This document shows positions 39,413 to 48,055 of a stretch of 64,000 nt of DNA, piece after piece. Source of the stretch: an uncultured Bacteroidia bacterium (GTDB lineage Bacteria > Bacteroidota > Bacteroidia > Bacteroidales > F082). The notes beneath the pieces were generated by a model that was not told where the DNA came from, ran no database searches, and worked only from the letters and a program-made list of their open reading frames with translations. Each line of letters begins with the position of its first letter. Within the stretch, counting starts at the first letter, position 1. The position numbers and the translations under genes are program-made. The stretch lies in NCBI GenBank assembly GCA_902801465.1, contig CADCIH010000013.1, positions 1 through 64,000 of the forward strand, written 5' to 3'.

Positions 39413-40650
39413 TTGTTTTTGTATCTCAAGTGTTCCATATATCTGTCCATCAGCGCATTGTAAAGCAAGTCGCCAATCAACATGTAGCCAGAAGCGGTAA
39501 AGTGGACCTTGTCTTTCTGAGCGATGTCGTTATCCTGCCATCTCTTCATGGATTTCAGGCCTCCCATGATGTCGAAGAAATCCCAGACAGCGCCGTTGTG
39601 TTTGGCCCCCAACTCCATGAAGGCTTGTTGTGCGATCAGTCCGTTGGTGTTGGCTTCATATTTCCTTCGGCTGACTTTTTTGTAGCTGTCGTTGTTGGTC
39701 ACGAAAAGGAGGGCGCAGTCGGGGCTGACGCGGTGGATGATTTCGATGAGGGCGTCGTAGTCGCTGATGAATTTCTCTTTGGTGAACGTGTCAGCGGCGG
39801 CATCGTTGATTCCGATGCCGAAGATGACGAGGTCGGGGTTTACCAGACGGAGATCGCGTTCGAGGTCGAGGCAGGAGAGGTATGACTCCACTTTGGCGCC
39901 GTTGATGCCGATGCCGTGATAGGTGATTCCGGGCATGCCGTTGTCGAGGTAGACGCCGGTGACGGTGAAGGTGCCTGCGACATGGTTGAAGTCGACATAA
40001 AGCGAGTCGGTGTATTCGGGGAGGATGAAGGTGAATGAACTCTCTTCCTCATTATAGGTGCCTATCAAGGTGTCGTTTTTGAAGTGAACTACGGGGATCA
40101 TGTCGCCATAGCCAAGGATTTTCACGAAGTTGAAGTCGAACACCGGGGTGATGTCCCTAGGGGCTTTCTCACGCGTTACGATGCTGAAGCTGGCTGCGGT
40201 GTCGGAGGTGGTTACGGCGGCACCGGCGAGGCCCAGGCGGGAGCTGAAGGGCACGGCGTTGCGTTCGTACTCCCATTCGCCGGTTCGGCTGATGCAGTAG
40301 CTGGCGGGGGTGTTGGTCTTCATGAAAGGAAAGATGAGTCCGCGACCCGCTGTGATGCCGGGATAGATGTTGAGTAGGTTGTCGCGCATCTGTTGGGAGA
40401 AGGTGCCGGCCTGAACGTGAGAACCTCCGATATGCATGATGCTGACGTGGCCTTGTCCAGTGAAAAACAAGGTGTCGAGTTTGTTGAAGAAACGCTCCAT
40501 GGCCAGGCTGTCGCCAGGGTATTGAAGCCTGTTGCGTTCGAAATGGGTGAAGGAGTAGTTGGGGGTCTCGATCTTGACAGGACCTTGAGCTAAGACGCCT
40601 ATGCTCAGAATAATAAGGGGAATTATAATGGCTAAACGTCTCATTCTCAA
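39409..40650 (-). CDS. SGNH/GDSL-type hydrolase or acetyltransferase, second copy
   Basis: 413 residues with a signal peptide (ending VLAQ). SGNH blocks: IMHIGGSHVQAG near residue 92 (nucleophile Ser in a GGSH rather than GDSL), VIFGIGINDAAAD near residue 270 (Gly and Asn), and DKVHFTASGYMLIGD near residue 385 (Asp-x-x-His). So the catalytic Ser, Gly, Asn, Asp and His are present. In AlgX/PatB-like systems such an enzyme passes acetyl from the MBOAT partner to a polysaccharide or to peptidoglycan; here it overlaps the MBOAT gene downstream and the first SGNH gene upstream by 4 bases each. Confidence 0.85.
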   Translation of the reverse strand: MRMRRLAIIIPLIILSIGVLAQGPVKIETPNYSFTHFERNRLQYPGDSLAMERFFNKLDTLFFTGQGHVSIMHIGGSHVQAGTFSQQMRDNLLNIYPGITAGRGLIFPFMKTNTPASYCISRTGEWEYERNAVPFSSRLGLAGAAVTTSDTAASFSIVTREKAPRDITPVFDFNFVKILGYGDMIPVVHFKNDTLIGTYNEEESSFTFILPEYTDSLYVDFNHVAGTFTVTGVYLDNGMPGITYHGIGINGAKVESYLSCLDLERDLRLVNPDLVIFGIGINDAAADTFTKEKFISDYDALIEIIHRVSPDCALLFVTNNDSYKKVSRRKYEANTNGLIAQQAFMELGAKHNGAVWDFFDIMGGLKSMKRWQDNDIAQKDKVHFTASGYMLIGDLLYNALMDRYMEHLRYKNK

Positions 40651-42161
40651 TAATATTTTGTGGGTTTAAACTCTTTTTCCCGGGCCTCTTTCTCTTGTTC
40701 GATAAGTTCCCGGTCTTTGTTCATGAACTCGATGAGTGTCGGGTCGTCGCCGAGTCTTTGCCGCAACTGGTAGAAGTCGTGGTAGATGATGAGCGATTTG
40801 GCGAGGTCGTTGCCGATTTCTTGTGCGCCGAGGAAGGTGAAGTGGATGTGGTCTGGGCTGCCGAGAGGTGGTTTGTGTTTGACGTATTGTGCCATAGAGC
40901 CCTCGCCGCCCATCACGTGGAACATGTCCCAATAGGCCACTTCGTTTCGCAGTGCCATCGCCATGATGGAGTCGTTGAGTTCGGGGAGTCCTTTCCAAGT
41001 GGTCACCTTGCCATTGTAGCTCTTTCCCATATCGGCGGGGCCGATAAACAGGATGGTGGCTTGCGGAGCCACTTCCTTGAAGTACTTCACCTGATGGTCG
41101 AGTTCGGTCATATAACTGCTGATCTGCTTGCTGTTGTTGATCATGGGCATTCGGTTGCCACCGAATTGCAGGATGATCATCTTGGCATCGATGGCTTTGA
41201 TTGACTCCGTCATCAGGTCTTTGTTGATGCGGGTGAAGATGGTGCCTGAACAGCCTCTCAGGGCATTGTTGTCAACGGCCACCCCATAGTCGCCGTCGAG
41301 CATGACGGCATAGATCTCCGCGCTACCTTGAAGGGTGATGGTGCCTTTTGCCACGTCGCCGGGGAGTTGCCACCTTATCAATGTGGTTCCTGAATTGGCG
41401 TGGTATTGTTTGGCCTCACCCACATAGGAATCGGCTTTGAGCGATGCTTGGAACCCCTCGCTATTGTTGCCCATGAGGATGGAGACAGTGGAGATGTCGT
41501 GGACCTTGTCGTAGGCTTGTGAGTGGCTGCTTTGGCTGAAGCTGACAGTGGATGTGCCACTGGTCTGGCAAAACTGGGTCATCACGCCGTAGCGGTTATG
41601 CGAGGCTTTGCGCGAGGTGGAGTCGCCGACCAAAGCGTAACGGGTGAGGTTGCCTGAATAGCTCTGGGAAAGCGATATTGAAGAGATACGTTTGACGGCA
41701 GAGATCATATTGGGGCCAGAGCCGCCGAACATCTCCTGCAAACGCTGGCGAAGCACTGAAGTGATTCGGTCCATCTCGATCTGAGAGTCTCCATAGTGTA
41801 GCACCCGGTAGATCTTTTGGTTTTCCCGTGCGTGTTCCAGAAGGTAAAACAGGCTGTCGAAATAGGTGTAGTCGTTGTTAGGCAGGTGGATGCGGTTGGG
41901 GTTGATGGTGAGGTAGTCGCGGTAGAATTCGAGGCTGTCGAGCAAGGTCTCCGACATGTTCATCTCGAAGCTCTTGCTGACGTTATCCAGTACGGAGTCG
42001 ACGTCGATGACCTTCTCGGGACCCAGTTTGTCTTCGGCGTAGGAAGGGAAACGTAAGGTGGTCTTGCCCACAGCGATGCCTTCGGCGGGGAAGAGGAACC
42101 AGCTGACGCCTAGAAGAAGGAAGACGGAGAGGATGAATAATAGTGTTTTAGAGGCTTTCAT
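40647..42161 (-). CDS. SGNH/GDSL-type hydrolase or acetyltransferase, first copy
   Basis: 504 residues from ATG 42161 (an upstream frame would overlap the LysM gene). An N-terminal hydrophobic segment (LLFILSVFLLLGVSWFLF) anchors or exports it. SGNH blocks: VLHYGDSQIEMDRI near residue 140, IILQFGGNRMP near residue 345, DHIHFTFLGAQEIGND near residue 445. The two SGNH proteins share motifs but little else, so they may serve different steps (transfer and removal). Overlaps LysM upstream and the second SGNH downstream in ATGA junctions. Acceptor polymer unknown. Confidence 0.85.
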   Translation of the reverse strand: MKASKTLLFILSVFLLLGVSWFLFPAEGIAVGKTTLRFPSYAEDKLGPEKVIDVDSVLDNVSKSFEMNMSETLLDSLEFYRDYLTINPNRIHLPNNDYTYFDSLFYLLEHARENQKIYRVLHYGDSQIEMDRITSVLRQRLQEMFGGSGPNMISAVKRISSISLSQSYSGNLTRYALVGDSTSRKASHNRYGVMTQFCQTSGTSTVSFSQSSHSQAYDKVHDISTVSILMGNNSEGFQASLKADSYVGEAKQYHANSGTTLIRWQLPGDVAKGTITLQGSAEIYAVMLDGDYGVAVDNNALRGCSGTIFTRINKDLMTESIKAIDAKMIILQFGGNRMPMINNSKQISSYMTELDHQVKYFKEVAPQATILFIGPADMGKSYNGKVTTWKGLPELNDSIMAMALRNEVAYWDMFHVMGGEGSMAQYVKHKPPLGSPDHIHFTFLGAQEIGNDLAKSLIIYHDFYQLRQRLGDDPTLIEFMNKDRELIEQEKEAREKEFKPTKYY

Positions 42162-42730
42162 TGGTAAATCTTCAGTTTTTGGTTTATTTGAATGACATCG
42201 CTTTTCAGGTTGTTCCACTTCTTGATCTCACTTATCTTCACGTGGTATTTTTTTGCGATTTTGCTAAGGGTGTCACCTGATTTCACAGTGTAGACGATGT
42301 ATTGTGGCGCCTTGGCTCTTTCCTCGACTTTTGGAGGTGCGGGCCGTTTGATTTCGGGTTTGGGTTGCGGGATGCTGAGGTTGCGTTTCAACAGGTTTCT
42401 GACGTAGGCGGGGCTATAGAGGTAGGCGTAGTAGCAAAGGTTCCAGTCGCCAAACTCTTGGTAAAGATCGCTGAGGTAGTTGAGTGCGGCTAGTTCCGAT
42501 GCTTCCTCGTCGAGACGGTCGTCATGGTTCTCGTCGACCCTCAGGCCATAACGCAATGCGACCAAAGTGGGCAGCCCCCACTTTCCGGCGCGGTCGCCGC
42601 TGTGTTCCACCACTTTGGGCAGGTCCATCACCTTTTGAGGGATGAAGAGGGTGTCGGCAGGGTTACCTGTGCCAGACGTGGCAAGACCTAAGAAGATCAA
42701 TAAGATCAGCGGTTTTATGAAGGGTCGCAT
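42158..42730 (-). CDS. LysM protein with degenerate transglycosylase-like domain
   Basis: 190 residues. Signal peptide to about residue 22. The middle (GLPTLVALRYGLRVDENHDDRLDEEASELAALNYLSDLYQEFGDWNLCYYAY) resembles the helical half of MltD-type lytic transglycosylases, but no catalytic Glu-containing motif is present. A Pro-rich linker (QPKPEIKRPAPPKVEE) leads to one C-terminal LysM (YTVKSGDTLSKIAKKYHVKISEIKKWNNLKSDVIQINQKLKIY). LysM binds N-acetylglucosamine polymers such as peptidoglycan, so the protein may position the acyl-transfer system at the wall. It is the first gene of the operon. Confidence 0.85.
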   Translation of the reverse strand: MRPFIKPLILLIFLGLATSGTGNPADTLFIPQKVMDLPKVVEHSGDRAGKWGLPTLVALRYGLRVDENHDDRLDEEASELAALNYLSDLYQEFGDWNLCYYAYLYSPAYVRNLLKRNLSIPQPKPEIKRPAPPKVEERAKAPQYIVYTVKSGDTLSKIAKKYHVKISEIKKWNNLKSDVIQINQKLKIYQ

Positions 42731-42762
42731 CGGAGTCGAAAAATGGTCGTAGTTTTAGGGGG

Positions 42763-42770
42763 CAAAAATA
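42763..42770 (-). promoter_or_regulatory. -7 promoter box of the LysM/SGNH/SGNH/MBOAT operon
   Basis: TATTTTTG on the minus strand, 32 bases before the LysM gene start. No other promoter is seen in the four-gene unit. Confidence 0.5.
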
Positions 42771-42782
42771 GAAAAATTTTTC

Positions 42783-42790
42783 TAATTTTG
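42783..42790 (+). promoter_or_regulatory. -7 promoter box of the MATE gene
   Basis: TAATTTTG, 25 bases before the start; an AGGAGG Shine-Dalgarno follows at 42805-42810. Confidence 0.55.
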
Positions 42791-42815
42791 CGGCTTCAAT
42801 TTTTAGGAGGATAAG

Positions 42816-44183
42816 ATGGTACCGCTGGATAGAACTAAAGAGCTGGAGACCAAGAGTATAAGTGCTTTGCTTTGGGCGTATGCGCTGCCTTCCATTGTCA
42901 GTCACATCATTGCGTCGATCTATAACATTGTCGACCGTGTGTTTTTGGGGCAGTGCGTGGGAGCGTTGGCCATTGCTGGCTTGGCAATCACCATGCCGAT
43001 CATGAACATCATCCATGCTTTCGGCTCGTTGGTGGGTGCGGGTTCGGCGGCGCGCATGTCAATCATCTTGGGAAAGAAGGATTACAAATGGGCAGAGGAT
43101 ATCTTGGGCAACAGCTTGTTGCTGACATTCTTCTTCGGTTTCCTTTTTGTCACTGGAGGCTATGTCTTCATGGACCGCATCCTTACCATGTTCGGTGCGT
43201 CGGCTGAGACCATCGGATATGCGAGGGAGTATATGGACATCGTGCTTCCTGGCATGTTCATGACCACCCTGTCGTTCAACCTCACCGGTTTGATGCGCGC
43301 CACGGGCTATCCCACCAAATCGATGTGGATCATGGCTGGTGGAGCCATCCTCAACATAGGCCTCGATGCGCTGTTCATCTATGTCTTGGACTGGGGTATC
43401 GCCGGTGCGGCATGGGCCACCACCATCTCCATGAGTTGCACGGGCATCCTTTCCGTCATCCATTTCCTGAAGAGAAGTTCGTTCATCCGTTTCCGCCGTC
43501 ACGCGTGGAAGCCGAAGCTTTATATCTTTAAGAACATCCTGCTCATTGGAATGAGTCCTTTCTTGATGAATCTGGCTGCTTCGGCAGTAGTGGCATTGCT
43601 CAATAACCAGTTGTTACGTTACGGCGGCGACTTGGCGGTGGGCGCCTATGGCTTGGCGAACACCTTCGGCAGCATGAGCGTAATGCTCATCTTGGGCCTC
43701 TGCCAAGGCATGCAGCCCATAGCGGGTTACAACTATGGTGCGGGCCATCCTTTGCGGTTGAAGGAGGTGTATACCTTGACAAGGAGGGTTAACATGTTGA
43801 TAGGCTTGGCTGGCGCTCTGTTGGCTTTGGCGTTCCCCCATGCGATGTTGCGCATGTTCACCAAAGAAGAGGAGTTGATCCAGATCGGCATTCCAGCCAT
43901 GCGTTTCATGTTGGTGCTGTTCCCATTGGTGGGTTTTACCATCACCAATTCCAACTTCTTCCAATCCATCGACAAGCCTTGGATAGCCATCGTCACCAGC
44001 CTGTCGCGCCAGGTGCTGTTCCTGATTCCGATGATTTATCTTATCCCGCCTTTGTTTGAAAACATGGGTTACCAAGGTCTCACGGGCGTATGGGCCTCGC
44101 TTACCATCTCTGATGTGTTGGGTGCGGCGCTGGCGTTCGTGTTGATGTTGAGCCAGAGAAGGGTGTTTAGGACTGAGGAGTGA
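42816..44183 (+). CDS. MATE-family multidrug exporter
   Basis: 455 residues, twelve hydrophobic segments in two related halves. Family motifs: LPSIVSHIIASIYNIVDRVFLGQCVGALAIAGLAI at the first helices, PIMNIIHAFGSLVGAGSAARMSI, and GLCQGMQPIAGYNYGAG near residue 300. These antiporters expel drugs or metabolites using sodium or proton gradients. A strong AGGAGG precedes the ATG. The end is 4 bases from the convergent GH89 gene. Confidence 0.93.
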   Translation: MVPLDRTKELETKSISALLWAYALPSIVSHIIASIYNIVDRVFLGQCVGALAIAGLAITMPIMNIIHAFGSLVGAGSAARMSIILGKKDYKWAEDILGNSLLLTFFFGFLFVTGGYVFMDRILTMFGASAETIGYAREYMDIVLPGMFMTTLSFNLTGLMRATGYPTKSMWIMAGGAILNIGLDALFIYVLDWGIAGAAWATTISMSCTGILSVIHFLKRSSFIRFRRHAWKPKLYIFKNILLIGMSPFLMNLAASAVVALLNNQLLRYGGDLAVGAYGLANTFGSMSVMLILGLCQGMQPIAGYNYGAGHPLRLKEVYTLTRRVNMLIGLAGALLALAFPHAMLRMFTKEEELIQIGIPAMRFMLVLFPLVGFTITNSNFFQSIDKPWIAIVTSLSRQVLFLIPMIYLIPPLFENMGYQGLTGVWASLTISDVLGAALAFVLMLSQRRVFRTEE

Positions 44184-44187
44184 GTAG

Positions 44188-46410
44188 TTATTTTGAGTAT
44201 CTCTCCTGCAACTGGTTGCGGTATTTTTCAGCAATTTCCTTCGCTAATGCGATGCCATCGCCTTGGGGTGTTGAATTGAAGGTATAAAGCCGTTCACGCC
44301 ACCATTGGCCTTCATATTTGCAGATGCGGTCGTGATAGGCTTTCTCGTCAAACGGTTTTCCGGCCTCGATGGCGGCATCCACATCCTTAAAGAACTCTTT
44401 CCAACGGTAAGCGTAATAAGTCTCAGTGAGTCCCGCCCAGGCACGGCTGGCGTATTCATTCAGCAAAGCGTCTTCCTCGCCCCAAGTGGTGATGATGTTG
44501 CGGGCGTTGCTTTCGAAGTAGTCTTTGTCCTCTTCGGTGGTGCCGATGGCACGGGCGTCCTTGATCCAACGGCCCACCAGGAAAGCGCTCTCTGTGGCCA
44601 GAATCTTATCGGTGACGTCCATGAGGGAGGTCATGGTGGCCTCGATTTGATGCAGAGTCTCGTAGTCTCCATCAAGGTATGCCTTTACATAGTCGGCATA
44701 GAGGTCGCTGAAATAGTTGCCCAACAGTTGACGGGTGATGTTGACCACATCGAAATGACGGGCACGGCTGTTGCAATCGGATTCCAACAGATTGTCGAGC
44801 ACTTCCAGCAGAGTCAGGTTGTTGTACTTATAGGTGGGGGCGATGTAGTATTGGCGATATTCTTTGATGTCGCCCATGGTGGGTCGTTGGTTGATGCGCA
44901 CGGTCTGTCCGGGGGAGGAGACTTTGTTATAGACGCTGTCGGCGAGGAGTTTCCAGGCCTCACGCATATTGGGGTCTTCTTTGCCGGCACGTTGGTCGGC
45001 GAGACATTGCACCCAGGCATCCACGTCTTGGCTCAGTGGGCTGTCCCAAGCTTTCTCGAACACATATTCATACATGAAGGGGTTACAATCGAAGCCTTCA
45101 AGAGTTGAACCGATTCCTATGAAATTGTCGCCTCCTTTTTCAAATGCACGTTCGATGCGCACGTTGACGGTATCGAGGTTGCCGGCGAGCATGGAGTTAC
45201 CTCCGAAGTTGCCGAGGTAGCACCAGATGTAAGGCACGCCGTAGTAGCTGTCGGTGCGTTCCCAAACGGGTTGGCGTTCGCAGTAGTAATCGAGCATGAT
45301 GTGTCTGTCTTTGGGCATGGAGGTGATGTAGGCCTCTATTCGGTTGTCCACTTCCCAGTATTGTCGCTCGTTCCAGAAGAGCCAAGCCATCTCGAGCCAG
45401 CGGGCGTCGGGGTCGGCGGTTTCAAGGGATTCAAAGACCTGGCGGCTCACTCGGGCGAGGTATTCGGGTTCCCAGCTCGGTGGGATGAGCTCGTTGAAGA
45501 TGTCGATGCCGTAGATGTGGTCGGTGCCGTAGAACTCGGTCTGCTTGGCGATGAACTTTTGTTGGATCTCGGTATATAAGGGGTCGAGTGGATCAAGGAA
45601 CTTGCACCAGCAGGTGCTGTCGAATCCGGCCCAGTCGCCCAATGAGGCCAGTGGAGCGTCGGGGTAGATGCGCTTGATGCAGGGCGGCACGTGTCCTGCG
45701 AAGCCGGGTAGCACGGGTTTCATGTTCAGTTCACGTTCACGGGCGACGATTTTCTGTTGCAAGGATTTCTGGTTTTCGAGCCATGACAAGGGAAGTGGGC
45801 CTCCCCAGCGGTCGATGTTTTGCATGCGGTGCCAAGGCAGGTGGGCGGGTCCGGTGAAGTAAGAGCGTATCTCCTCGTCGGTGAGCCCTAGCTCGCTCCA
45901 TACCTCATACCATACAGATTCCTGTCCCGTGATGGCCAGGGGCAAGTTGATGCCGTTCAAGGCCATCCAGTCGATGAAATGCTCCCACTGTTCCCAGCTC
46001 CACCAAGGCATGGTATAGCCGAAAGTGCAGTAGTTCAAGAAGAAGCGTTCTGGTACACGGGCGGTCTCACTGACTTTGGCGGGAACCTTGGGGAGTTCTG
46101 TGGGCATCTCGAGAGCCTCTTCCATGAACCATGGGAACTCAGCGTGGCAATAGTATTTAAGGTAGCGGTTCAAGCCGACGGCCATGCTGTTGGCGTTGTT
46201 GCCGCGGATGACGAGTTTGTTTCCTTTCGTTTCGAATTCATAACGGTCAACGGTGTCGTTGATGCGTTCCAACTTGATCTGGCTGGAGAATTCAGGGATC
46301 ACGCGGTTGATTAATCCGCGCATGGCGATGACTTCGGGGTCGGTTTCCTTCTTGTTGCAGGAAACGCAGAACAGGAGGCCCATGAGGGCAATGAGGTACA
46401 GCTTTTTCAT
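44188..46410 (-). CDS. Alpha-N-acetylglucosaminidase, glycoside hydrolase family 89
   Basis: 740 residues from ATG 46410, which gives a lipoprotein signal ending LLFCVSC (Cys18); a longer frame was rejected. Catalytic (alpha/alpha)/(beta/alpha)8 domain with MPWWSWEQWEHFIDWMALNGIN, IDIFNELIPPSW near residue 305 and STLEGFDCNPFMYEY near residue 438, the two glutamates expected as acid/base and nucleophile. The enzyme removes terminal alpha-GlcNAc, as in heparan sulphate or mucin caps (GlcNAc-alpha1,4-Gal). It has its own promoter and stands opposite a small lipocalin-like gene. Confidence 0.92.
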   Translation of the reverse strand: MKKLYLIALMGLLFCVSCNKKETDPEVIAMRGLINRVIPEFSSQIKLERINDTVDRYEFETKGNKLVIRGNNANSMAVGLNRYLKYYCHAEFPWFMEEALEMPTELPKVPAKVSETARVPERFFLNYCTFGYTMPWWSWEQWEHFIDWMALNGINLPLAITGQESVWYEVWSELGLTDEEIRSYFTGPAHLPWHRMQNIDRWGGPLPLSWLENQKSLQQKIVARERELNMKPVLPGFAGHVPPCIKRIYPDAPLASLGDWAGFDSTCWCKFLDPLDPLYTEIQQKFIAKQTEFYGTDHIYGIDIFNELIPPSWEPEYLARVSRQVFESLETADPDARWLEMAWLFWNERQYWEVDNRIEAYITSMPKDRHIMLDYYCERQPVWERTDSYYGVPYIWCYLGNFGGNSMLAGNLDTVNVRIERAFEKGGDNFIGIGSTLEGFDCNPFMYEYVFEKAWDSPLSQDVDAWVQCLADQRAGKEDPNMREAWKLLADSVYNKVSSPGQTVRINQRPTMGDIKEYRQYYIAPTYKYNNLTLLEVLDNLLESDCNSRARHFDVVNITRQLLGNYFSDLYADYVKAYLDGDYETLHQIEATMTSLMDVTDKILATESAFLVGRWIKDARAIGTTEEDKDYFESNARNIITTWGEEDALLNEYASRAWAGLTETYYAYRWKEFFKDVDAAIEAGKPFDEKAYHDRICKYEGQWWRERLYTFNSTPQGDGIALAKEIAEKYRNQLQERYSK

Positions 46411-46427
46411 AGGATGGATATTTAAGG

Positions 46428-46435
46428 CAAAAATA
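46428..46435 (-). promoter_or_regulatory. -7 promoter box of the GH89 gene
   Basis: TATTTTTG on the minus strand, 17 bases before the GH89 start, leaving a short leader. Confidence 0.5.
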
Positions 46436-46476
46436 ATTCTTTTTTCGGTTATCACAACACTTCCGTAAAAAAGCGT

Positions 46477-46484
46477 TATCTTTG
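46477..46484 (+). promoter_or_regulatory. -7 promoter box of the lipocalin-like gene
   Basis: TATCTTTG, 55 bases before the start codon. Confidence 0.5.
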
Positions 46485-46539
46485 CTGCTGTATTAACATT
46501 GACTTATAGTTGTGCCCGACACGTATTAGGGATTAAATC

Positions 46540-46965
46540 ATGAAAAAAGCAATGAAAATTATGGCCATGGTGCTTTTTGTTGTCGGTATGGCAACGCTTC
46601 CTTCTTGCACGAAGAGCAACGCCGACTTGATTCTTGGCAAATGGAAGTTAGACAAAGCCACAGCGTCTTTTGGCGGACAGACGTTCACTATGTCCGCGTC
46701 TGATTTGGCTGCTATGATGGGTTCAGAAATTGACGTGGATGAACTCGTTGTTGAATTCAAGAATGACGGCAAGGTTTATTCTGAAGGCGAAGCAGAACCC
46801 GCCAGATATACCATTGATGGTGACAAGTTGTCCATCATAACGCCGGAAGAGACCTTCAATACGATCATCACTAAGTTGAACCGTACAGACTTGGTCCTGG
46901 AAATGATAATCGAAGAAGAGGAGGTGGAAGGAATGAAGGGTCAAATCTTTTTCAAAAGGGTGTAG
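46540..46965 (+). CDS. Lipocalin-like lipoprotein
   Basis: 141 residues. Lipoprotein signal ending TLPSC (Cys23). The mature part begins DLILGKWKLDKATASFGGQ, the G-x-W lipocalin opening, and continues as alternating strands (VVEFKNDGKVYSEG, RYTIDGDKLSII, TDLVLEMIIEEEEVEGMKGQIFFKRV). Small lipocalin-like lipoproteins are frequent in this phylum; ligand and role unknown. It faces the GH89 gene divergently and the ROK gene convergently (4-base gap). Confidence 0.75.
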   Translation: MKKAMKIMAMVLFVVGMATLPSCTKSNADLILGKWKLDKATASFGGQTFTMSASDLAAMMGSEIDVDELVVEFKNDGKVYSEGEAEPARYTIDGDKLSIITPEETFNTIITKLNRTDLVLEMIIEEEEVEGMKGQIFFKRV

Positions 46966-46969
46966 TCGT

Positions 46970-48055
46970 TCACCTCAGTTGATTCATCGCATAGGCGTAG
47001 GCGCCGATAGCGACGGCCGATGAGGTCCCGAGCTTGGTGATGCCTACGCCTACGCGTTTGGTAGGGTCGTACCACACCTGCTGGTCGCTGAAGGGCACGG
47101 TGATCATCTTGCCGCTCTTCTCCGCGAAGCGGCGGCAGTCAGCTTCGTTCTCAAGGTTGAATGCTTCGGTCTCCATGCGTGGAACGATGTTACCATTGGC
47201 ATTATAGGGTTCATTCAGTTTCTTGATGAGCATGGGCATGAACACGGGCCAGGCGCCTGACAGTCCGCCACCGATGACGGCCAGTCCGTCGGTGAAGCGC
47301 AAGCCGTTGCTGATTACGTCAGCCAGCACGGTGGTGAGCTCGTCCCAAGATTTCAAAGCGGCTTCCTGGTTGCCCTCTTGTTCGCCCTGGGCGATTTTAA
47401 AGATGTCGTATGGCTGTGGTGTGTCGTCGAAGGCAATGCCAGCCTCGCGGGCATATACCCGCCGCACGGCACGGATGCTGACGCTTTCCTCGGCAATCAG
47501 GTCGGGATAGAGACAGTTGCGGGAGCACCATATCTCGCCACCGGCGCTGTTGTCGCCGCTGACCAACACTTTATTAATTACGATACCGCCTCCGAAGCCA
47601 GTGCCCAAAGTCACCCCAAAGAGGTTCTTGTAACGCTTCGGGTTGTCTTGTCGTTCAAGCATCTCGTTCACCCGAGGCAACAATCCGCCCAAGGCCTCGC
47701 CGTAAACGAACAAGTCGCCGTCGTTGTTAATGAATACCGGCACTTTGAATTCGTTTTCAAGCATGGCTTTCAATGCGACACCCCCTCTGAAAGTAGGCAG
47801 GTTGGGAAGGTCTCCGATGATGCCGTTGGGGTAGTCGGCGGGACCGGGGAAGCAGAAGCTGATGGCCTTGGCAGGATAGCCGCAGCGTTTCTCGCACTCG
47901 TGAAAACCGTCGATGAGTTTCTGCAACAAGGCTTCGTGTGTAGGCGAGGCTGTCGGGATGGTGAAAGGCTCGATGATTTCCTTGTAGTCCTTTACTGCTG
48001 AGAACTTGAATCCGGTACCTCCGGCGTCAAGGATGAAGATGATGTCGTTATTCAT
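46970..48055 (-). CDS. ROK-family sugar kinase or regulator-like protein without the zinc motif
   Basis: 361 residues from ATG 48055; a TTG at 48064 is also in frame. ROK features: DAGGTGFKFSAV (ATP phosphate 1), SFCFPGPADYPNGII, VFINNDGDLFVYGEA (catalytic Asp in NNDGD), GVTLGTGFGGGIVI and AVIGGGLSGAWP. The usual zinc site (H and CxCGxxGC) is replaced by GEIWCSRNCLYPDLIAEES, so the zinc loop is shortened. No DNA-binding domain is present, so a kinase role for glucose, N-acetylmannosamine or similar is more likely. It overlaps the exosortase-family gene by 8 bases. Confidence 0.87.
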   Translation of the reverse strand: MNNDIIFILDAGGTGFKFSAVKDYKEIIEPFTIPTASPTHEALLQKLIDGFHECEKRCGYPAKAISFCFPGPADYPNGIIGDLPNLPTFRGGVALKAMLENEFKVPVFINNDGDLFVYGEALGGLLPRVNEMLERQDNPKRYKNLFGVTLGTGFGGGIVINKVLVSGDNSAGGEIWCSRNCLYPDLIAEESVSIRAVRRVYAREAGIAFDDTPQPYDIFKIAQGEQEGNQEAALKSWDELTTVLADVISNGLRFTDGLAVIGGGLSGAWPVFMPMLIKKLNEPYNANGNIVPRMETEAFNLENEADCRRFAEKSGKMITVPFSDQQVWYDPTKRVGVGITKLGTSSAVAIGAYAYAMNQLR

